Part shown: positions 17,833 through 28,238 of the stretch, in pieces | Layout: each line of letters opens with the position of its first letter | Position numbering within the stretch: the stretch's first letter is position 1 | Assembly: GCA_008080745.1 (NCBI GenBank) | Contig: SHMX01000004.1 | Span: forward strand, 352,704 to 416,703 | Source: Candidatus Thorarchaeota archaeon | Lineage (GTDB): Archaea; Asgardarchaeota; Thorarchaeia; Thorarchaeales; Thorarchaeaceae | DNA length: 64,000 bases | Reading direction: 5' to 3' | Notes under the pieces: generated by a model | Database searches by the model: none | What the model saw: the letters and a program-made list of their open reading frames with translations, nothing else | Told to the model about the DNA's origin: nothing | Translations under genes and position numbers: made by a program

Positions 17833-20800
17833 CTAAGATGCAACCTTTTCACTTCTTTGATACTTCACAATTCGGAAGGAGAAATAGACAATAATTCCTA
17901 TTGAGCCGAGTGTTATTCCTACTGCAATTGGGTTTAATAACAGCATCTCAAAGGGATTCAAAGGTATCGTCGAATTGTTTTCGTTGGTTATAAGAACCAT
18001 AGTATCATGGATTTGGGCATTCCCAAAATCATCAGATGCTATTATTCTGACATTATACGAACCGAGCTGAAAGGCACCACAATCCAAAACTGCCCTGTAT
18101 CTCTGTTGGTTCCATGTAGTGGTTTGGAATTCTTCTCCGTTAATAAAGAATTGAATTGAAGCTGGATTAAGATCTATTACTCTCCAGTAAATTCTTCGAT
18201 TTGTATTGTTGAATCTCAAATGAACGAAATGTTCACCAAGAATCACAGGTTTTATTGTGTCAGTAAGATCTTCATCACCAGCAATTAAGAATCCATCATT
18301 CGTAACTTCAGAAACCATTCCCCGGTCCCTTGTACGTACCTTTATCATGTATCCATCGGAATACTTCCAATCGGTAGGGTCCCAATTGAAACTTGTAAGT
18401 TGAAGTCCCGATGCAATCAGCTGGAAGGTAATGCCATCATCGTCAGATATGAGGACCTCGTGCTCAAACTCATAGTCGGTATTTTTCGAACTTGCTGTCC
18501 ATGTAATGTTCTGCTGAGCATTCCATATCCCTCCGCCAACAGGATTAAGCAACTCCAATTCAGGTGCGAAGAAATTGTTTAGCGTTATGTTGTGGTAGCT
18601 GTCCTGGAATGTTTCATTATTGACATCAAAACCGTGAATTCTAATAGTGCATGTTTCATTCTTTCCAATATCGTAGCTATCAAATGTAACTGAGTTTCCT
18701 TCGTTCTCAAGAACCCAATCCTCGCCTACTGTGACTCGCACCGTCCAATTCCCCTCCTGCATGTCATAGTTAAAACAAGCGATGTCAACTGCACCATCTC
18801 GAAATGCGTAGAAGGCTCCAATTTCCGGTTTTGAACCTGTAGCCATAGAGCTCATCAGAAGGTTGTTTGTATACGTTCTATCTGCCATCTCTGTATCATT
18901 ATACCATGCCATGAAATCAGAGTCGCCATTTGTGAAGTTCGCCCATATGTATACTAAATCTCCTTCTTCTATTCCATTAATAGTCATCCATGAGTATTGA
19001 GATGGTTGGATAAAACCTGAGAATGGGTCGTAACTTGATTCGGGAACTATGAGTGATTTAGCTGCTTCAAAATACAGCCCAGTACTTATTTCCATAGTGA
19101 TATTCCTTGCTTCCCCTCCTGTATAGGATGCATTCAACACAATGTGATCTCCGGTAGCTGTATCCTGATCGGTGAGTAATATGGGTGTACTCTGATTTGT
19201 CGAGGTCCATGTCAACAAGGTATTCGTATGATCTGCCAAAGTGAATGATGAAGACCTATCCTGTTGTTGTGCATACTTGTCCTTGAGATTATTTGGTTCT
19301 AGCAGGTCATTGTTGCTTTGGGTCGTTGATTCAGCTTCCTGATTTACAAGTATCTGATTATTTTGAGGATGGTTGCTGATAAGCATCTCTGGATTTCTGA
19401 AATACCATTGATTGTTCAGTAGTTCCATGAACAGTCCCTCTACATATTCATCCACAAAGAAAGGGCCTGAAGTCACCCATTCAGAGGATCTAGCCTGTGG
19501 GTCCCATGATTTCCATTCATCCGGGTCTGTGTCCTGAAAGACATGCTTTGGAAGAATTGGAACGGTAAAATGAGAACTATGCCAATACGATTCAGTGTTG
19601 AATTCGATTACTGCTGTGTAATCCGTTGGAGCATAAGCTGCAAATAGTCCATACCTCATACCACTACCATAGGGATTATTCTCACCATCTCTATAGTAGT
19701 TGAAAGTGAATGCTACATCTCGGGCTGTGAGAGGTGTTCCATCGCTCCATGTAGCATTTCGTACTATGCTGAATGTGAAACGTGTGTGACCACCCGGAAC
19801 TGATGGATTATCTGCATGTGTTTCAATCTTGTAGCTTTCAGCCAGCCATGGAATTAGCAATCCATTCGGATCGTATTTCAATAGACTGTCATACAAATGT
19901 TCTGCTAAAAACTCGTGCATCTGAGAAAATTTGTTCATGAAGTTGAGTGTTGTGAAATCATGTCTTATCCCCAGTCTAAACATCCCCCCCTCTTCTGAAT
20001 CAGTTTGATGAACTCTGTAGTTTGTCCACCAAGAGATAGGACCATCAAGAGCTGTGTTTGTTATCCCTTCAATGGATGCATTGCGATAAGCTGACACTTT
20101 GATAGGCTGGTAGATTGGGATTATTGGACACTCATATGCGAGAATACTTTGCATGGCGGTAGCCGCTTCATAAACATCATCAAATGTTGTGCTTGTGATT
20201 AATTGGTCTATCCACGAATCAAAAGTATCATTCTGGAAATTCTGAAAATTCCAAAATGAATATGCATAATCAGACCCAAATGAATATTCCAACCAATCAA
20301 TGTCAAAATCGGTGAAGCTTGATGAAAACAAAATTGTATCGTAATTCAATAGCTCGGATGGTTGATTAAACCAGTAGGTGAAATCAGTAGGAACCATCTC
20401 AGAATCAATATCAATGTCTTGGAGCTGACTAGAGAAAATTGCACCAATTGCTTGAGCTGTAGTTGACGTAATTGGAGCTCGTATTGTTATCTTCAGGTCG
20501 GAACCATCCGGATTCTCTATGAATGAATCATCATCGGTATCTACAAACCCAAATATATCAAGAAGATTTTGGGCGAAGACCAAATTTGCACTAGTGTAAG
20601 AGTATGGCAGTTGATCTTCTATCGAGAAAGGATTTTGGGCTGGAATGACTGAATCAAGCGGTTGAGTAAAATCCGGATTCACTTCATCACATATCTGAAT
20701 CTTATCCATTGCATAAGCTAATGCACGTCGGAATCCTGTTATGTTGTATGGATATTTTTGGCAGTTGAAACCAAGATATACATATCCATTAGAAAGGGAT

Positions 20801-21075
20801 TCAAGAATCTCAATATTCTCATCTTGAGCAATTTCATATCCGTGACTTACCTCAACAAAATCATAAATCATATCTATCTCGTCATTTTGAAGAGCTAGAA
20901 TTTTTGAGTATGAATCATCAATGAAATTTATCACAAGCTGATTTGCAGCAGGTCCCTCTCTATCATGAGCAGGAATCGGAATCGAACTAGCTGGATGTAT
21001 CGATAGGATGAGCATTATAGAAATTACCAATACTCCGCCTTTTGTCTTCAATATGTATTCACCAGTTCTTTCCAA
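17833..21075 (-). CDS. Surface-anchored family-5 solute-binding protein with apparently permuted lobes (paralog 2)
   Basis: A 1080-residue paralog of its downstream neighbour in the same order: signal peptide, C-lobe half (NQLVINFIDDSYSKILALQN, FRRALAYAMDK), N-lobe half (LYDSLLKYD, PWLAESY, WSDGTPLTARDVAFTFNYY, SGPFFVDEYVEG, NNQWYFRNP), a linker rich in Gln and Asn, a beta domain, an Ig-like domain (LLNPVGGGIWNAQQNITW) and a C-terminal span. The start is uncertain. TTG codons at 21075 and 21051 are both possible, the latter preceded by GGTGA and directly followed by a hydrophobic signal sequence. The ligand is unknown. Its spacing of 67 bases from paralog 1 suggests a shared transcript. Confidence 0.8.
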   Translation of the reverse strand: MERTGEYILKTKGGVLVISIMLILSIHPASSIPIPAHDREGPAANQLVINFIDDSYSKILALQNDEIDMIYDFVEVSHGYEIAQDENIEILESLSNGYVYLGFNCQKYPYNITGFRRALAYAMDKIQICDEVNPDFTQPLDSVIPAQNPFSIEDQLPYSYTSANLVFAQNLLDIFGFVDTDDDSFIENPDGSDLKITIRAPITSTTAQAIGAIFSSQLQDIDIDSEMVPTDFTYWFNQPSELLNYDTILFSSSFTDFDIDWLEYSFGSDYAYSFWNFQNFQNDTFDSWIDQLITSTTFDDVYEAATAMQSILAYECPIIPIYQPIKVSAYRNASIEGITNTALDGPISWWTNYRVHQTDSEEGGMFRLGIRHDFTTLNFMNKFSQMHEFLAEHLYDSLLKYDPNGLLIPWLAESYKIETHADNPSVPGGHTRFTFSIVRNATWSDGTPLTARDVAFTFNYYRDGENNPYGSGMRYGLFAAYAPTDYTAVIEFNTESYWHSSHFTVPILPKHVFQDTDPDEWKSWDPQARSSEWVTSGPFFVDEYVEGLFMELLNNQWYFRNPEMLISNHPQNNQILVNQEAESTTQSNNDLLEPNNLKDKYAQQQDRSSSFTLADHTNTLLTWTSTNQSTPILLTDQDTATGDHIVLNASYTGGEARNITMEISTGLYFEAAKSLIVPESSYDPFSGFIQPSQYSWMTINGIEEGDLVYIWANFTNGDSDFMAWYNDTEMADRTYTNNLLMSSMATGSKPEIGAFYAFRDGAVDIACFNYDMQEGNWTVRVTVGEDWVLENEGNSVTFDSYDIGKNETCTIRIHGFDVNNETFQDSYHNITLNNFFAPELELLNPVGGGIWNAQQNITWTASSKNTDYEFEHEVLISDDDGITFQLIASGLQLTSFNWDPTDWKYSDGYMIKVRTRDRGMVSEVTNDGFLIAGDEDLTDTIKPVILGEHFVHLRFNNTNRRIYWRVIDLNPASIQFFINGEEFQTTTWNQQRYRAVLDCGAFQLGSYNVRIIASDDFGNAQIHDTMVLITNENNSTIPLNPFEMLLLNPIAVGITLGSIGIIVYFSFRIVKYQRSEKVAS

Positions 21076-21156
21076 CAGCTGTAGAAGTTGGAAACATCTG
21101 GTTTAAATTCTATTGTGTATATTCCAGCATAATAACCGTTTATCGATTACCACAAT

Positions 21157-22974
21157 TTAGGTTCTTTTTGATAGATACCTATTATCGATAATGAGGAATA
21201 GGAATACTACTGTTACTGCAATTGATGTTACCGTCAGGGTTAGGGTATAGAGTTCTCCGGTGAATGACCAAGGTCCTACCGTAGGCGTTGGGCTCAAGTT
21301 ATCTACCGACGCTCTTCTGAAATAGTATGGATTTGGTTCTAGAATTATATTATCCCCTTTATTATGACTTACAACAGCGAATGGACCTGTTGTAACCAAT
21401 GTTGTACTATTATACTCTGGATCCCATTGAGCCCAGGAGTCTGGGTTTGTATCTTCAAAGATGTGCTTTGGAATGATTTGCTTTTTGAATTTTAGAATAT
21501 GCCAGTATGATTCATCTTTGAATTCTGCGACAAAAACAAAAGGTGTTTTCGCATAGATTGAATTCAGTTCATCCTGCAAATCAGCTCCTAATGGATTATT
21601 GCATCCTGTCTTATAGTAGTTATAACTAAATTCTATATCGTAAGCCGTGAATGGTGTACCATCGCTCCAAGACATATTCTCATATAGATTGAAGGTAAAT
21701 CGACTATGGCCCTCTGGAACTGATGGATTATCAGAATGGGTTTCGATGGTGTATGATTTGGCTAACCATGGGATTATATTCCCATTCACATCAACTCTAA
21801 TTAGTCTATCAAAAAGGACATCATGTACCTTTGATGCGTACTCTGAAGAACTTTTCATAAAATTGAAAGTATCAATACCAAGCTTCAAGCTGCATCTAAA
21901 TGGAGGAATATCCTCTGATGAGGTTTCCTCTTGTGGTTTCACCATGAATTTTGTCCACCATCCAGTATATCCCTCTACTGACTCATGCTGGAAATCAGAA
22001 AAATGGTCTGTACGGTGAGCAGTAAGGAGATGATTCTGATATGCAATTATTACTGGACATTCATACACCCATATCTCTTGCATTTTCTTTGCTGCTTCGT
22101 AAATATCTTCAAAATCATTTTCGTGGAGAAGTTTCTCGATCAATTCACTGTAGGTGGCATTCTCCCATCTGGGTATAGCTAATCCCTTTGAAAGATAATC
22201 TGGCATAACGTACTCATTGGCCAGCCATTCTAGAGAACAATTTTCGAAGGTATAGCCATTGAAATAGATATCATATCCAATAGCTGGATTATCCAATCCA
22301 GGAAACCACCAATCGTAAAAGACATCGGCATCTATATGCAAATCATGAAGCTTATCCCTCAGCAAACCGCAGATTTCAAGTGAGATATCGGTACCAGTTG
22401 AATGGATTTTTACAAATAATGCTTCACCATTTGGGCAGTCTCGATAACCATCACTATTCACATCAATGAATCCAGCTTCGTCCAACAAGCCACTTGCTAA
22501 ATCCATTTTCGACTCATAGTAGGAATATGACATATCATCCTCAATAGAGAAGGGATTCCCTCTTGGTACTGGCGAATCAAGGGGTTGTGCTAGTCCGTTC
22601 CATACTTCAGAAGATATCCATTCTTTATCCAAGGCGAATGCAGCAGCTCTACGAAATGCTGTGATATTGTAAGGATATTTTGTGTGATTGAAAAATAGGT
22701 ATCCATATCCATTTCGAAGATGTTTCCCTATTTGGATATCCTCATGCTCCTCTAAAGTTGTTTCAAACGTCGGGTCTATGATCTCGCCTACAAGATCCAC
22801 ATCACCACTAAGTAATGCTTCAACCTGTTGATCTTCCCCTTCGTATATATGGAACTGTAATTCATCGACACGAGGACCACTCATTGGCAGAGCATTCACA
22901 AAATAGACTGGCATAATTATTGATCCCAAGAGTATGACAGTTAGAAATGAGATCAATCCACTTCTCGTATTCAT
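21157..22974 (-). CDS. Shorter anchored family-5 solute-binding protein with apparently permuted lobes (paralog 3)
   Basis: A 605-residue paralog with the same permuted order: C-lobe half (RVDELQFHIYEGEDQQVEAL, FRRAAAFALDKEW) and then N-lobe half (LFDRLIRVD, PWLAKSYTIET, WSDGTPFTAYDIEFSYNYY, TTGPFAVV, NPYYFRR). It lacks the beta and Ig-like modules of the other two and passes straight into a C-terminal membrane span. The ATG at 22974 was preferred to the upstream frame at 23004 because GGAGAGG lies before it and the signal peptide starts there. It is the first gene of the three in transcription order. Confidence 0.8.
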   Translation of the reverse strand: MNTRSGLISFLTVILLGSIIMPVYFVNALPMSGPRVDELQFHIYEGEDQQVEALLSGDVDLVGEIIDPTFETTLEEHEDIQIGKHLRNGYGYLFFNHTKYPYNITAFRRAAAFALDKEWISSEVWNGLAQPLDSPVPRGNPFSIEDDMSYSYYESKMDLASGLLDEAGFIDVNSDGYRDCPNGEALFVKIHSTGTDISLEICGLLRDKLHDLHIDADVFYDWWFPGLDNPAIGYDIYFNGYTFENCSLEWLANEYVMPDYLSKGLAIPRWENATYSELIEKLLHENDFEDIYEAAKKMQEIWVYECPVIIAYQNHLLTAHRTDHFSDFQHESVEGYTGWWTKFMVKPQEETSSEDIPPFRCSLKLGIDTFNFMKSSSEYASKVHDVLFDRLIRVDVNGNIIPWLAKSYTIETHSDNPSVPEGHSRFTFNLYENMSWSDGTPFTAYDIEFSYNYYKTGCNNPLGADLQDELNSIYAKTPFVFVAEFKDESYWHILKFKKQIIPKHIFEDTNPDSWAQWDPEYNSTTLVTTGPFAVVSHNKGDNIILEPNPYYFRRASVDNLSPTPTVGPWSFTGELYTLTLTVTSIAVTVVFLFLIIDNRYLSKRT

Positions 22975-23082
22975 TCCAAACCTCTCCAAAGCACTACAGC
23001 TCATTACGTTGTTCTAAACTGGCATAAACTTAGCTGTGTACTTACCCGCACATAGATTTGTTATTTAATCTGAAATGAAACA

Positions 23083-24141
23083 TTAATGTACCATTGAAAG
23101 GGCTTCTTCGATTGCATCTCTAAGTTCAGATTTGGTCAATCGCTCACTAGAATATCCTATCATTTCTCCGTCGTGAAGAAAATAGACTTCAGGTGTATCC
23201 TCAACATCAAAGAGGTCAGCAGCATCATTATCTTTGTCTACATCTATCTTCGCAAAATATACCTTAGATTTGTATTCCTTTGCTAACTCGTTCATGGCTC
23301 GTGATTGGAGCTGACTCTCATAATCTCCTCTCTTGTAGAACATAACTACTGATAGAGGTAGACCATGAATTACCTCAAAGATTCTTTTTCCAGTCATAAA
23401 GTGGACTGTGCCATCTGCTAACATATCTATTTGAATCGGTGGTGCGATACCAATTAATCGATCAATATGTGTCTCGTAAAATCTCAGGTCTCCCTTACCC
23501 GTAATACGACCAAATTGCTCTCCATTTCTGAACATCAATACTGTGGGGAATGCAGTTATTTCATACTCCTCACAGAACTCCTGGTACAGATCACCATTGA
23601 TTTTGAGTAGTCTAACATTTCTGTATTTTGGATATAATTCCTCCAGAATTGTTTCTACTTCTTTGCACATTTGACACCAATGCGAATAGACACTGAGTAT
23701 AATGTATTCATGATTTTCAAGATTCCAGAACAAATCTTGATGTGGGATTTCCTCAAATGGACCTGTTCCAATATTTCTGGCAATGTTATCTGATGTAGTA
23801 GAGCTTGAAGTGAGGTGTCGCTGCCAATGGGGGTATTCTCTTTCGATCAGCATGTCAATCTCGTCCTCGTCATCTCGGTGGATCTCATCAGATATTAGCA
23901 CGACTCCAATCTCGTCAATATTGATGATTGCTCTACAGATTGGTTTCTTGGGTCCAACAACAATGTGGTCATCAGTCACGTTGAGAATTCTCACATTTTC
24001 GATATTCTCCCGTATTTGTATTGGGACATCATAATGAGTAAAAGAACGAAGGACAAAATCCACCAGTAATCCCTCTTTACAGATATGTTCAAGAGTCTGC
24101 TTCATGGAATGACTACGCAATAGCTCAAATCGCTCTTTCAC
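23083..24141 (-). CDS. Tandem thioredoxin-fold protein, one redox-active domain
   Basis: A 352-residue cytoplasmic protein with an unrecognised N-terminal part (1-120) and two thioredoxin folds. The first (about 130-230) has active-site WCQMC (Cys156, Cys159) and the cis-proline segment TAFPTVLMFRNG, so it can act as a disulfide reductase. The second (about 245-350) keeps the fold (VYFAKIDVDKDNDAADLFDV, TPEVYFLHDGE) but has KRGDYES where the CxxC would be. It is therefore redox-inactive and may be a binding domain. There is no signal peptide. It is a separate unit upstream of the solute-binding genes. Confidence 0.85.
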   Translation of the reverse strand: MKERFELLRSHSMKQTLEHICKEGLLVDFVLRSFTHYDVPIQIRENIENVRILNVTDDHIVVGPKKPICRAIINIDEIGVVLISDEIHRDDEDEIDMLIEREYPHWQRHLTSSSTTSDNIARNIGTGPFEEIPHQDLFWNLENHEYIILSVYSHWCQMCKEVETILEELYPKYRNVRLLKINGDLYQEFCEEYEITAFPTVLMFRNGEQFGRITGKGDLRFYETHIDRLIGIAPPIQIDMLADGTVHFMTGKRIFEVIHGLPLSVVMFYKRGDYESQLQSRAMNELAKEYKSKVYFAKIDVDKDNDAADLFDVEDTPEVYFLHDGEMIGYSSERLTKSELRDAIEEALSMVH

Positions 24142-24372
24142 TATAATTCCCCCAATCTATCTATCTTCAGATTATCGATTTGAATTTCCTTCTCGGAATT
24201 TTTGAGTGTTTTATGGTAATGTGGAACATATTACCAAAATATACAAAAGGCCACATTGTCACATTGTTACTTGTTAGGCGGGTATTGAGTCAAGAATATA
24301 CTGAGGTTAAATTCTACTATAGTATTCTCCTTACTGATAGGATATCGTTCGCAGCATCTTCGAGGTCAACAT

Positions 24373-25428
24373 ATGCCAAACAGAGAGAATGAATCGGAGC
24401 ATTGGTTATCCATATTGCGGAACTTTTCAAACGTTATTCTAGGAGAGATTAGGAGTAAAGGAGAAAAACTACGAGAAATTAATCTCTCGATATCAGATTC
24501 AATTCCTCTAGATAAAGAAGTTACCTCAATATGGGTAGATGGAGGTAATGCAAATTTCGATTGTGTAGGGGGCAGTTGGTTCATAGTAAAAGCAGCAGCT
24601 GGCTACTTCTCATCAGGTGAAAAAATCAAATGGCATGAGAAAACAAGAACTGGTTTTACAACTTTACCAAGAAACATCGATCGATTCGTAGGTATTCATA
24701 GAGATATCTTGGAAATAGAATGTGTTTTGGAGCTAATTGAGAATGAACCTGATTTCATTGTTCTTGATAATAGTTTGACAACCTATGCAAATATGGGAGT
24801 ACCGCATTCACTACTGAAATTTTTCGAATCTGGAGAGCCTATGGAAGAATCCTCTGAATATGACTTCTTCCGATCATTTGTTGATTTTAAGAAGCGATTT
24901 AATGCATTAATTCAACAATGCAAAATACTTGACATTCCTTTAATCGGAGCTGCAAAAGATCCAAAATCTAGACTACTAGCAAGAAAATGGAACCTCGGAA
25001 AAAATTTCATTGATAGTTCAGCAATCTCAATGTTAGCAAAGGGGAAAACTGGTTTTACTGAAGCTATGGAAGCAAAATATCTTCGCATTCCAAGAGTGGA
25101 GAAATATTTGGAAAAGCGCTCATTATTAACAGGTGAAAGAGGCAGGTTCCAATCCATTTTTGGAATTCTTCAACCAAATGGTCGCGTATTCAGAGTTGAT
25201 TTTCCTGAATTTCAAAAGTCAAAACTGCAGGACATTCGAAAGTTTTTGGTTGCGATGCATGATGGGAATGGCTACCTTATTCCATCTCATATCGTTCACA
25301 ATAGAGCAACAATGCCAGATAGACTCTCAGATGGGTTATCTAAATTGGTGATGTCTTCAGTTGCGAAGGAAGATATGGAGATAGCAAAGTTTCTTTTTAG
25401 TAAACAAAGACGGAGCAAATTTGGTTAG
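24373..25428 (+). CDS. nurA: NurA 5'-3' nuclease
   Basis: A 351-residue NurA nuclease, which with HerA resects DNA ends to make 3' single-stranded tails for RadA. Family features are IWVDGGNANFD with the metal-binding Asp56, FIVLDNSLTTY with a second acidic position, LIGAAKDPKSRLLA, and the C-terminal VHNRATMPDRLSDGLS. It is first of four genes, with herA starting 12 bases after its stop. In many archaea nurA lies last in this cluster, so the order here is less usual. Confidence 0.9.
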   Translation: MPNRENESEHWLSILRNFSNVILGEIRSKGEKLREINLSISDSIPLDKEVTSIWVDGGNANFDCVGGSWFIVKAAAGYFSSGEKIKWHEKTRTGFTTLPRNIDRFVGIHRDILEIECVLELIENEPDFIVLDNSLTTYANMGVPHSLLKFFESGEPMEESSEYDFFRSFVDFKKRFNALIQQCKILDIPLIGAAKDPKSRLLARKWNLGKNFIDSSAISMLAKGKTGFTEAMEAKYLRIPRVEKYLEKRSLLTGERGRFQSIFGILQPNGRVFRVDFPEFQKSKLQDIRKFLVAMHDGNGYLIPSHIVHNRATMPDRLSDGLSKLVMSSVAKEDMEIAKFLFSKQRRSKFG

Positions 25429-25440
25429 GGCGGAATAATA

Positions 25441-27021
25441 ATGACAAAGAGAGAAGTAATTGGAAATCTACTTGGAACAACCACACCAACTGAAGTAACG
25501 ATTTGTATAGATCCAGAAATCGTTCGATCTGCACCATTACGACTAGGAGAATATCTGATTATAGATTATCAATGTGAAGCATTCGATGAACCAGTATTGG
25601 TATCTGTTAAGGAGATTGGATTATCTAATCTGAACATGCCAGAGTCTATTCTTACAAGTCCTAGAGAGTTTGAGGCATTGAAACGGATAGGGGATCTCAC
25701 TGAAGGCGAAATTCTAACCGCAGAAGCTCAGGTTCTTGGTTTTCTTAATTCTGTCAACGAACTTGAATTTCCAAGATTTTCACCACCGCCTGGAGCAACT
25801 GTATATAGAGCGCCTGTTGACCTTCTGAAACGAGCTTTTGGACAAGGGCATATTGAGATCGGACATCTCTTGACTAATCCGGATGTTCGTGTTGAAATTG
25901 ATGTAAATGAATTGGTACGTAGACATCTTGCGATTTTAGCAATTACTGGGGGAGGCAAAGGTAATACTGTTGCAATGGTTACATCACAAATTCTGGAAAT
26001 GGGTGGGGCAGTTGTAGTAATAGATCCGCATAGTGAGTATCTACCAATGCGAGAAGATTTTGGTGACAAAGTAAAAGCTTTCTCGGTTAATGAGGACTTA
26101 TCGAAGCAAATATACCCTTTACGTTTCAAATACAATAGCTTCTCTGCTAATGATTTTATCTCAATGTTACGCATTCCTTCAACTGCTAACCTTCAGCGCA
26201 AACTTTTCAGGGATGCATTTGCTAAGTTGAAAGATACTGAGTGGGGATTGGATGACCTTAAGAACGCACTACGAGATGCAGATGATAATACGGATTCAGA
26301 CCAGTTTCAGGGTATTATGAGCCGAATGAACGAAGTTATTGAATTCATGATGCTAGATAAGAACAAAGAGGTTCCCCTTGCCGGTGATGACCAACCAAGT
26401 CTTGTAGCACCAGGCCAGATGACTATCCTATCATTAGCAGGATTAGATACTATGGTCCAACAAGCTGTCGTAAAGCATGTATCTAGAAAGATACTAAGTG
26501 GTGGCATTGCGGCGCGGAGAGATATAGAAGCAGCGGATAAAATACCTTGTCCTGTATTGATTGTAATCGAGGAATGCCACAATTTTATCCCCGCCAATGG
26601 CCAAGCTGCTTCTATGCGAATTCTCAGAAGAATTGCGTCTGAAGGCAGAAAATTCGGAGTTGGTCTTTGCGTTGTGTCGCAACGTCCAGGAAAAATCGAT
26701 TCTGATGTTCTCTCTCAATGTAATAGCATGATTGTTCTTAGGATTGTTAATCCTAAAGATCAAAGAAACATCCAGGATTCTGCTGAAGCACTCTCTCAAG
26801 AAATGATGAAGGAATTGCCTACTCTCAATGTTGGAGAGGCCGTTATCTTTGGTCCAGCAATTAACCTTCCAGCTCTTGTTAAAATTGACAAGTATCCTGG
26901 TAAGCTAGGTGGGGAAGATATCAAGGTTGTCGATATCTGGAAAGAAGGTGGGTCCGATAGTAGAAAAGTGGGGCAAACGCGACATGATGATGATGGTGCA
27001 TTCGATAGGAGGTCATGGTAA
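25441..27021 (+). CDS. herA: HerA DNA translocase/helicase
   Basis: A 526-residue hexameric bipolar DNA translocase that works with NurA. It has an N-terminal HAS-type beta barrel (1-110), then the RecA-like ATPase. Walker A is ITGGGKGNTV, with Lys173 followed by Gly174 where Ser or Thr is usual. GAVVVIDPHSEY follows, Walker B is VLIVIEECHNFIP, and RKFGVGLCVVSQRPGKIDSD is the sensor/arginine-finger region. A GGCGG site lies before the ATG. Its end overlaps mre11 by 7 bases. Confidence 0.92.
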   Translation: MTKREVIGNLLGTTTPTEVTICIDPEIVRSAPLRLGEYLIIDYQCEAFDEPVLVSVKEIGLSNLNMPESILTSPREFEALKRIGDLTEGEILTAEAQVLGFLNSVNELEFPRFSPPPGATVYRAPVDLLKRAFGQGHIEIGHLLTNPDVRVEIDVNELVRRHLAILAITGGGKGNTVAMVTSQILEMGGAVVVIDPHSEYLPMREDFGDKVKAFSVNEDLSKQIYPLRFKYNSFSANDFISMLRIPSTANLQRKLFRDAFAKLKDTEWGLDDLKNALRDADDNTDSDQFQGIMSRMNEVIEFMMLDKNKEVPLAGDDQPSLVAPGQMTILSLAGLDTMVQQAVVKHVSRKILSGGIAARRDIEAADKIPCPVLIVIEECHNFIPANGQAASMRILRRIASEGRKFGVGLCVVSQRPGKIDSDVLSQCNSMIVLRIVNPKDQRNIQDSAEALSQEMMKELPTLNVGEAVIFGPAINLPALVKIDKYPGKLGGEDIKVVDIWKEGGSDSRKVGQTRHDDDGAFDRRSW

Positions 27022-28238
27022 TGAGTGATGAAATTAGAATTGGTCAGATGTCAGATTTGCATCTAGGATATAGACAATATGGTAAATTTACACGGGTAAC
27101 CGACTTCTATAATGCGGCATTGGATGCTGCTGAACTATTGATAGAAAGCGATGTAGATTTTGTTGTTGTGCCTGGAGATATTTTTCACCGGGCCAGGCCT
27201 TATCCTATCGACCAAAGACATGCCATTAAGATATTTTCCAGATTCCAGAAAGCGGGTATTCCCGTATTTGCAATACGGGGTAACCATGATGCTTCTTATG
27301 CTTGGAGCGAAAGACAGGGCGGGAATGAGTTACATGTTTTCGAGGACCTTGAACTTGTTACTCTATTAGAGGATGAATATATGGAATATGAGATTTCTTC
27401 AGGTCAGAAAGTTCGTATTTGGGGTATGGGATATCATGGAAATACTGCAATGAAAAAACTGAACAAGCTTGTAGAGGATAAAGAAACATTATTCGATGAG
27501 GATATTCCAAATATATTGCTCTTGCACGAATTTCTTGAAAATCTTATGAAATCTGCTAAATTGAACGAGTATTCTTTGGATCTATTAGGATTTGATTTCA
27601 TTTCGATAGGCCATTATCATGGTTGGTGGGTTAACGATAACCAGTCAATCTGTTCTTCAGGTTCAACAGAGCACGTATCAGCAGCAGAATGGGATGAACC
27701 TGAAAGATCAGTAGCTCTTATTACATTGAAGAGAGAATCATCAAAATGGACCCCATCAATTACCAGGCTAAAATATCCTGTACGTCCAAAGATTCGCAAA
27801 CAACTTGATTTTGGAGTTACAACGATTGACGAAGTAAAAGAAAAGGTATTGGAATTAATCGAAGAACTCGACCAAAAAGACACAATTGTTCGAATTGATG
27901 TTACTGGAACTATATCCGATTCACCTGAATCACCAAATGTGGGAGAACTTTGCTCTCATGCAGTAAATGTATTTCATATCTCCCTCGATTCAGATTTTGA
28001 TTATGGAGGCCTTCCGATTCGTGAAAATATCACTGATAATGAGGTAATGGTGGATGTTTTCAAAGAGCGTTTTGGCATTTCAGATTCTTCTGTAGATGAT
28101 TGGGTTGATTTAGCTAAGAGCATGAAAGAATTACTAATTGGATCCCAAGATGAAAGAAGTGAAGAAACGCAATTAGATATACTCTATAAATTTGCTGAGA
28201 AAGTATCCTCAAAGGATCTTGAGGGGGCGATTGAATGA
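27015..28238 (+). CDS. mre11: Mre11 nuclease
   Basis: A 407-residue calcineurin-type double-strand-break nuclease that forms the end-processing complex with Rad50. All phosphoesterase motifs are present: SDLHLG (Asp14, His16), VVPGDIFH, RGNHDASY, LLLHEF and SIGHYHGW. The start overlaps the end of herA by 7 bases. A second ATG lies two codons on (27021), with AGGAGG placed to serve either. The stop overlaps the rad50 start as ATGA. Confidence 0.93.
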   Translation: MVMSDEIRIGQMSDLHLGYRQYGKFTRVTDFYNAALDAAELLIESDVDFVVVPGDIFHRARPYPIDQRHAIKIFSRFQKAGIPVFAIRGNHDASYAWSERQGGNELHVFEDLELVTLLEDEYMEYEISSGQKVRIWGMGYHGNTAMKKLNKLVEDKETLFDEDIPNILLLHEFLENLMKSAKLNEYSLDLLGFDFISIGHYHGWWVNDNQSICSSGSTEHVSAAEWDEPERSVALITLKRESSKWTPSITRLKYPVRPKIRKQLDFGVTTIDEVKEKVLELIEELDQKDTIVRIDVTGTISDSPESPNVGELCSHAVNVFHISLDSDFDYGGLPIRENITDNEVMVDVFKERFGISDSSVDDWVDLAKSMKELLIGSQDERSEETQLDILYKFAEKVSSKDLEGAIE

